Positions 59,372 through 64,000 of a stretch of DNA of 64,000 nucleotides are shown here, piece after piece; position 1 is the stretch's first letter, and each line of letters starts with the position of its first letter. The stretch is from NCBI GenBank assembly GCA_001939145.1, contig LSRX01000705.1, positions 256,152 to 320,151 on the forward strand, written 5' to 3'. Under the pieces are notes generated by a model. That model was given only the letters and a program-made list of their open reading frames with translations. It was not told the DNA's origin and did no database searches. The DNA is from Symbiodinium microadriaticum. Its lineage: Eukaryota; Sar; Dinophyceae; Suessiales; Symbiodiniaceae. A program made the translations under genes and the position numbers.

Positions 59372-60589
59372 GTAGTTTTTCAAGGCTCCTCTACTTAGAA
59401 GGCACAAGACCCCTTAGTTATAAGGAGCAAAACTTGAATCGTAGCATGATGCCCCCTTGTCTTAAGGTGTATCCACAATTCCTGAACTATGGTGTGCAGG
59501 GCTCTAAACTCTCTGGCTAGCTGGCTTCCTGCAAAGGCGAAACACCTCAGAGTGTTTGAGGGTGGGATTTTGTTGGGAGTTTGGGCGCGCCGCTAAACCC
59601 TAAACCTAAGGCTCCTTGATTTGTTAAGGGTTCCTCTAGGTTTTAGGGTTTAAGGGCTTAGGGGCCTTGACAAGGACTCAGGGCCTTTGGAGCATTTAGG
59701 GCTGTTGAATGAGCTTTTGGAGCATTTACGGTTTCTGACTGGTTTGGACCTGGCCTTCACCCAGAAGTGGAAATGGTTTGTTTAGTCTTCTTGAGCGACG
59801 TTGACTTTCGTTGGTATGGGTACCTGTATACCACTGCAGCTGGCTAAATGGCTCTGTTCTATTTGACCAAGCTTGTTTTGCGTTTTAGAATTTAGAACCT
59901 AAACCCTAAACCCGACTAAACCCTAAACCGATTTGTTTTACGTCTGTTAGTGATTGCAGTCTGCAGTCCTTTGCTTGTTTGGAAGTAGAATTTCGGGTGC
60001 CTTAAGAGGGTGTTGCAGGGTGTTTAGGGCATCAACTTGCAACGTAGGGTCTAGTGTTTAGGGTTTATTGATTATAAGGGTTTAAGTTTAGGGTTCAGGG
60101 ATTAGGGTTTTATTGTGGGCTCCCATTGCTTCGAACTTGGGTTTAGGCTTTAGGCTTTCACAGTAGATTGTCTGATGCGGAAACCCATCACGAGAGTAAC
60201 TGGTAAGTCTAGCATGGCCTGGGGACGAAGACCTGAAAGGCTCATCAGGTTCTAGTCTTGAGACCCCATGAGATGGGACTTTCCATGTTTTCATCGCAAC
60301 AGCAACTATCTAGTCGGGGCGACAATCGGGGACCACCAAGAACAAGCGTGATCACCAAAATGGAAGCCCAGGTATCTATGATAGGAACCCTAAGAAATAG
60401 CTATATTTATATTACAATTTCTTAAGCTTCATGTTATAGATAGTAACAGTATAGACCCTCCGAACCCAGTTCCAATTGTTGCGGCCCCCATATGAAGAGT
60501 ATCATGCATCTTCTAGCAACCCTAAGGGCCCACATGCCCAACCATCATGAACTTTCCCAAATCAACACTATTCTACAACAACAACCAGA
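59372..60589. other. Mosaic sequence, no gene called
   Basis: Short TTTAGGG and CCCTAAA motifs (59595-59615, 59900-59930, 60050-60140) in otherwise unique sequence. Confidence 0.4.
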
Positions 60590-60695
60590 GGGTATTTCTC
60601 TGAATTGGGGTCCCTCTCAGGGTCCTTTAGAAAAAGGTGACGGCACTATATTGGGGACCTAGAAAAAGGGACCCTGATTTAGAAGAGAACTACCC
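60590..60695. repeat. Fold-back element, family F copy 4
   Basis: GGTATTTCTCTGAATTGGGG and GGGACCCTGATTTAGAAGAG termini; loop contains CGGCACTATATTGGGGACC. Confidence 0.75.
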
Positions 60696-60793
60696 AGATT
60701 TCGAACCCTTGAAACCCCATGAAGCCCCACCTCCAGCCTGAGTGAGCCCGTTAAGCCCCGTTTAAGCTCATCCCGGACCCCAATAAAGCCTAC

Positions 60794-60901
60794 CTACGGT
60801 TGTGAAAATATATATCCTGCATTACCCATAATACGGAATATACCAGAATTCCCATAGCTTAGGGTCCTTAGGTAATGCAGGATTTATATCATCAACAGTA
60901 G
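60794..60901. repeat. Fold-back element, family A copy 6
   Basis: CTACGGTTGTGAAAATATAT and GATTTATATCATCAACAGTAG; interior CCAGAATTCCCATAGCTTAG. Confidence 0.85.
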
Positions 60902-61378
60902 TTCAAGACAAATGCAAGGAACTCACCATTTAAAGCCCAGCAGGTACAGTAGGTTTCGGTGGGTTCAGGATGGGACAAGAAACTTCAACAAAGCCCTGTG
61001 TCCTAAACTTAAACCGCCCTAAACACTCAACCCACTAACCCTGAACCCTAGAACCCTAAAAGCCCTAAAGCCCTAAAGCCGAAAGCTTGAAGCCTCTTGA
61101 AGCCAGGTACCCGACAGCAGGGTGAAAATAGCAGCCGGCAGCCTCAGCAAGCATTCGGAGAACCCGAGCTTCGGATTCAGGGATACCTGTAGCCCGAAAA
61201 GACATACCTTTTGAGGGTTCCTTGTTATGGTCTCTGTATAATTAATTCCTTTAAAACGGTAGATCTTTTCGGCTACCGGTAGGGCTTAGACCTTAGAGGT
61301 TTTTGATTCTTAGGGCTTAGAGGTTTTCGGGTTCAGGGATTAGCTGTTCGGGTTGAGCTTAGGGCTTGCCGCTGTATC

Positions 61379-61861
61379 TTGATGGTGTTCATTTCGCAAT
61401 TGCATCTCGCTGTATCGGAGCAGTACGCGAAAGCCGCAATCCCAAAGAGCAGGCTCCAGTTCTCTCGTCTGCAGCAGGAGCGTGGGTTTGACGTCCGCGG
61501 CAGGTACCTGGTTGAATGGCTCCATGCCATTGAACAGCAAGACCGAGCAGATCTTGCAGGTTCTGACTGATGCGGGCTTGGCACCCCACCCGGGGTTGAA
61601 GCCACGTCAGCTGCTCATCCATCCGGACAATCGCTCCCAATCCCTGCTGTCATATCGTGATGTTTGGCAGAAGGGGTTGTCGACCCGAGACACCTGATGG
61701 AAAGCTTAAGGAAGCTTTCCCGAGCGAAGCCGGTCGCTGCGGACACTGCTGAGAACCCCGCCGCAGCAACCGAAGACCCTGATCCATGGGAGGATTTGCA
61801 AATCGAAGAGCGGCGAAAGGAAGTCCACGCAGCGATGCCGGAGCTTGAAAGTTGGGTTTAG
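61379..61861 (+). CDS. Coding region of unknown family, frame changes inside
   Basis: Protein-like blocks in order: 61379-61570 (LAVSEQYAKAAIPKSRLQFS), an overlapping frame from about 61520 (TEQILQVLTDAGLAPHPGLK then PRQLLIHPDNRSQSLLSYRD), and 61683-61861 (MESLRKLSRAKPVAADTAEN ... PELESWV) ending in TAG. The first two overlap, so one is a shadow; the second has the more conserved look. Frame changes near 61690 may be an intron or decay. GC-rich island between telomere-type motifs. Function unknown. Confidence 0.45.
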
Positions 61862-62390
61862 AGGCGCGGTAGTGGGGTTTTGGAGTGGAGCTCGAAACTA
61901 TCGGGCCCCTTCTCTAAGGACGTCCTTGTCAAGGACGAGGCAGGGAAAGGCCCTATAGACCCAGAACCCAAAGCCCCGAAATCTAGAAACCCAGAAACCT
62001 GCCTTGGGACGGTTTAGGGTCTAGGGTTTAGGGTTGGGACAATCAGCAACAATACTCCCTTGCTGTCCTAGCATAGTTAGGCATACTGAAGATGCACCAC
62101 GCCCGATGTTTGGCATATCTTTTAAAGACCCGTGCAGTATCATAACACATTACAGACCACTTCAAAAACGCAGCACAACCCTGCGACAGTATTGCCGGAT
62201 ATCCTTATGGCATTCCTCCGCCCTAACAATCACCAAGTAACATGAATCCCTCGGGTTTCCTGCTTTCAAGGATCCTTACAACCCCCCTTGAGCCCTAAGA
62301 TCCTGAGGTTACCCCTAAACCCCTAAACCTTCAAGTGAAAGCCCTTAAGCCCATAAGCCCATAAGCCCAAGGCCCTAGACTCCCCTGGAC
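61862..62390. other. Sequence without recognised genes
   Basis: One TTTAGGG motif at 62010-62035 and otherwise unique sequence. Confidence 0.4.
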
Positions 62391-62590
62391 CTTAAACTGA
62401 AACCCTAGGCCCTAAGCCCTAAACTGAAAAGCCCTAAACTGAAGCCCTAGGCCCTAAGCCCCAAAACCGAAGCCCTAGGCCCTAAGCCCTAAACTGAAAA
62501 GCCCTAAACTGAAGCCCTAGGCCCTAAGCCCCAAAACCGAAGCCCTAGGCCCTAAGCCCTAAACTGAAGCCCTAAGCCTATGAGGAACCC
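62391..62590 (-). repeat. Higher-order CCCTAG/CCCTAA tandem array
   Basis: GCCCTAGGCCCTAAGCCCTA alternates with AACTGAAAAGCCCTAAACTG and CCCCAAAACCGAA in a roughly 70-bp superunit, about two and a half times. Confidence 0.85.
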
Positions 62591-62739
62591 AGGGTTTCGT
62601 TGAGGCCTTGGAGTGCGTCGGCACTGCCAATGTGGCCGACACATCCACCTCCGAGGCCAACTCTGGGATTGGGCTTAGGGCCTTTGGGTTTAGGGCTTAG
62701 GGTTTAGGGCTTAGGGTTTAGGCTGTAGGGCTTAGGGTT

Positions 62740-62990
62740 CCTTATTCTAATTCGAGTAGAATCTACCCCTAAAGCCTCGGAATGGGCTTAGGGTTCCTTA
62801 TTGTAATTCGAGTAGAAAAAATACCCCCGACAGACCTTATTCTATTTTGTAATTCTATAAGGCTTCCAAACTGGGCAACTCTAGGGTGGGGCTTAGGGCT
62901 CCTTATTCTAATTCGAGTAGAATCTACCACCACNAAAAAAAAAATAAATAAATAAAAAGTCTAGCTTGTAATTATATAAGGCCCCCACAT
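62740..62990. repeat. Repeated ATTCTAATTCGAGTAGAAT hairpin units
   Basis: Three copies of CCTTATTSTAATTCGAGTAG (62747, 62794 and 62909) alternating with TGTAATTMTATAAGGC. The arms AATTCGA and CTTATA..TATAAGG fold back. An N sits near 62934 in an A-rich tract. Confidence 0.65.
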
Positions 62991-63072
62991 TGGGGTTTTT
63001 TGGGCTTTAGGGTTTAGGGGACAGAGGGGGTAGGGCTTAGGGTTCAGGGGTGCTCCGTAGGTGTTACAGTGA

Positions 63073-63178
63073 CACGGTTGATGGTATAAATCCTGCATGA
63101 CCCATAGTAAGGAATATACCATAATTCCCATAGTTTAGGGTCCGTAAGGTAATGCAGGATTTATATCATCAACAGTAG
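63073..63178. repeat. Fold-back element, family A copy 7
   Basis: ACACGGTTGATGGTATAAAT and GATTTATATCATCAACAGTAG; the cleanest copy, with ATTCCCATAGTTTAGGGTCC inside. Confidence 0.9.
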
Positions 63179-63879
63179 GTTTGGGCTGTCGGGGTTGAGG
63201 TCGATTGGGTGTTGAGGCTTTTGGGGTTTTGGGTTTTAGGTTCAGGGCGTAGTGGGTTTGGGGTTGAGGGTTTATTGAGTGCCTGGGAAAGGTTGATAAG
63301 GGTCCCTATTAAGATTTCGTTACCGACTTCCTCTAAGGGGTCGACCTTTATTGTCTGTTGTGAGCCGTGGTGAGGCAACAGTTATGTCGTTTCGTTGACT
63401 CGTTTTTCCTATTTCTTGCGGAAAGGATCATCTTGATTTGTTGATTCCTGAAACTTTCCGCAGTTTGGTCGCTGCTTTTCTGTTCTGTCGTATGTCTCTC
63501 TCTTTGTTTGTAGCAGAAAGTCCCCAGTCCATGGTGCTATTTAGGACTGTTTGTAAGGCCTTGCAAGTCATGGGGCTCGGACATACTGGCTTAGGGTTTA
63601 GAGCTTATGTAGGGTTTAGGGTTTAGGGCTTAGGGTGTTTCAGGATCAAGCAGATTAATTTAGTGGCTGTGGTTTGCACTCACTGCTGCTACACGATGCT
63701 CTGGGGAGACGAGTAATCAAGAACCCAATATATAGAGGCCCTAAATAGTTACAAAGACTAGTTTGGTGGTTCCTTATGATACTGATAGCACCATATACCC
63801 CAAAACCATGTTCTGATATATTAGGGACTAAGGCCATTATATTATATGACAACCCTGAATGCTGAAAGCCCGAAACCCC
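63179..63879. other. Sequence without recognised genes
   Basis: A short coding-like patch near 63520-63575 (SPQSMVLFRTVCKALQVMG after TAGCAG|) is noted but unsupported. TTTAGGG motif at 63595-63635. Confidence 0.35.
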
Positions 63880-63966
63880 AAACCCCAAACCCTAAACCCT
63901 AAATTCTCCAAACCCTACGCCCTAAACCCCTAAACCCTACACCCTAAACCCCTAAACCCTAAACTA
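63880..63966 (-). repeat. CCCTAAA run near the end of the window
   Basis: About ten units with CCCCAAA and CCCTACA variants. Unique sequence follows, so it is not a chromosome end. Confidence 0.85.
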
Positions 63967-64000
63967 AAGCTCGAAGCTGCAGCGGGATGCCAGGTGGGTA

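Noticed and set aside
63880-64000. Possible true telomere at the end of the window
   Set aside because: The CCCTAAA run is short and followed by unique sequence, and runs occur in both orientations throughout.

Overview
This is nuclear DNA from a photosynthetic dinoflagellate, most likely a Symbiodinium-type (Symbiodiniaceae) draft scaffold. Three tandem genes for the two-domain peridinin-chlorophyll a-binding protein (PCP), a protein known only from peridinin dinoflagellates, are the main evidence. Ty1/copia retroelements of dinoflagellate type, TTTAGGG telomere-type runs, small exons with GC-AG and GA-AG introns, and N positions (30946; 37287-37397; one near 62934) fit this.

Layout. 1-1897: no recognisable gene. 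1898-2946 (minus): a 5'-truncated copia relic. 3405-8089 (plus): a long but frameshifted copia element with integrase, an unexpected 2OG-Fe(II)-oxygenase-like domain, reverse transcriptase, RNase H and a hydrophobic tail. 8530-9085: degenerate repeats. 9690-10102: a hypothetical coding exon. 12808-17736: the PCP array, period 1627 bp. 20551-21516: a predicted membrane protein with an IQ motif. 21530-23135: several repeat arrays and a CxxC-repeat exon. 23421-23771: a GNAT-like acetyltransferase. 28500-29739: a broken or split gene of unknown family.

From about 30 kb to the end the texture changes sharply. Short TTTAGGG/CCCTAAA runs in both orientations alternate with at least seven families of short fold-back (MITE-like) elements and exon-sized coding islands. 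This is not gene-free. Seven exons between 51305 and 57664 can be joined with consistent phases into one ACOT13/PaaI-type hotdog thioesterase, using GT-AG, GC-AG and probably GA-AG introns; one junction is ambiguous. A mitochondrial-presequence-like exon at 48470 may be its start. Elsewhere a fold-back element (38430-38592) splits a reading frame that rejoins exactly when the element and one TTA duplication are removed, and another hairpin (37012-37143) fills what looks like a whole intron.

The most interesting signals are (i) the oxygenase-like domain inside the copia polyprotein, (ii) TTTAGGG runs flanked by direct repeats, most clearly in the PCP spacers, as if telomere-type DNA had been inserted, and (iii) the fold-back families as likely introner-like elements that create or enlarge introns. 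All assignments come from reading the sequence; no database search was run.
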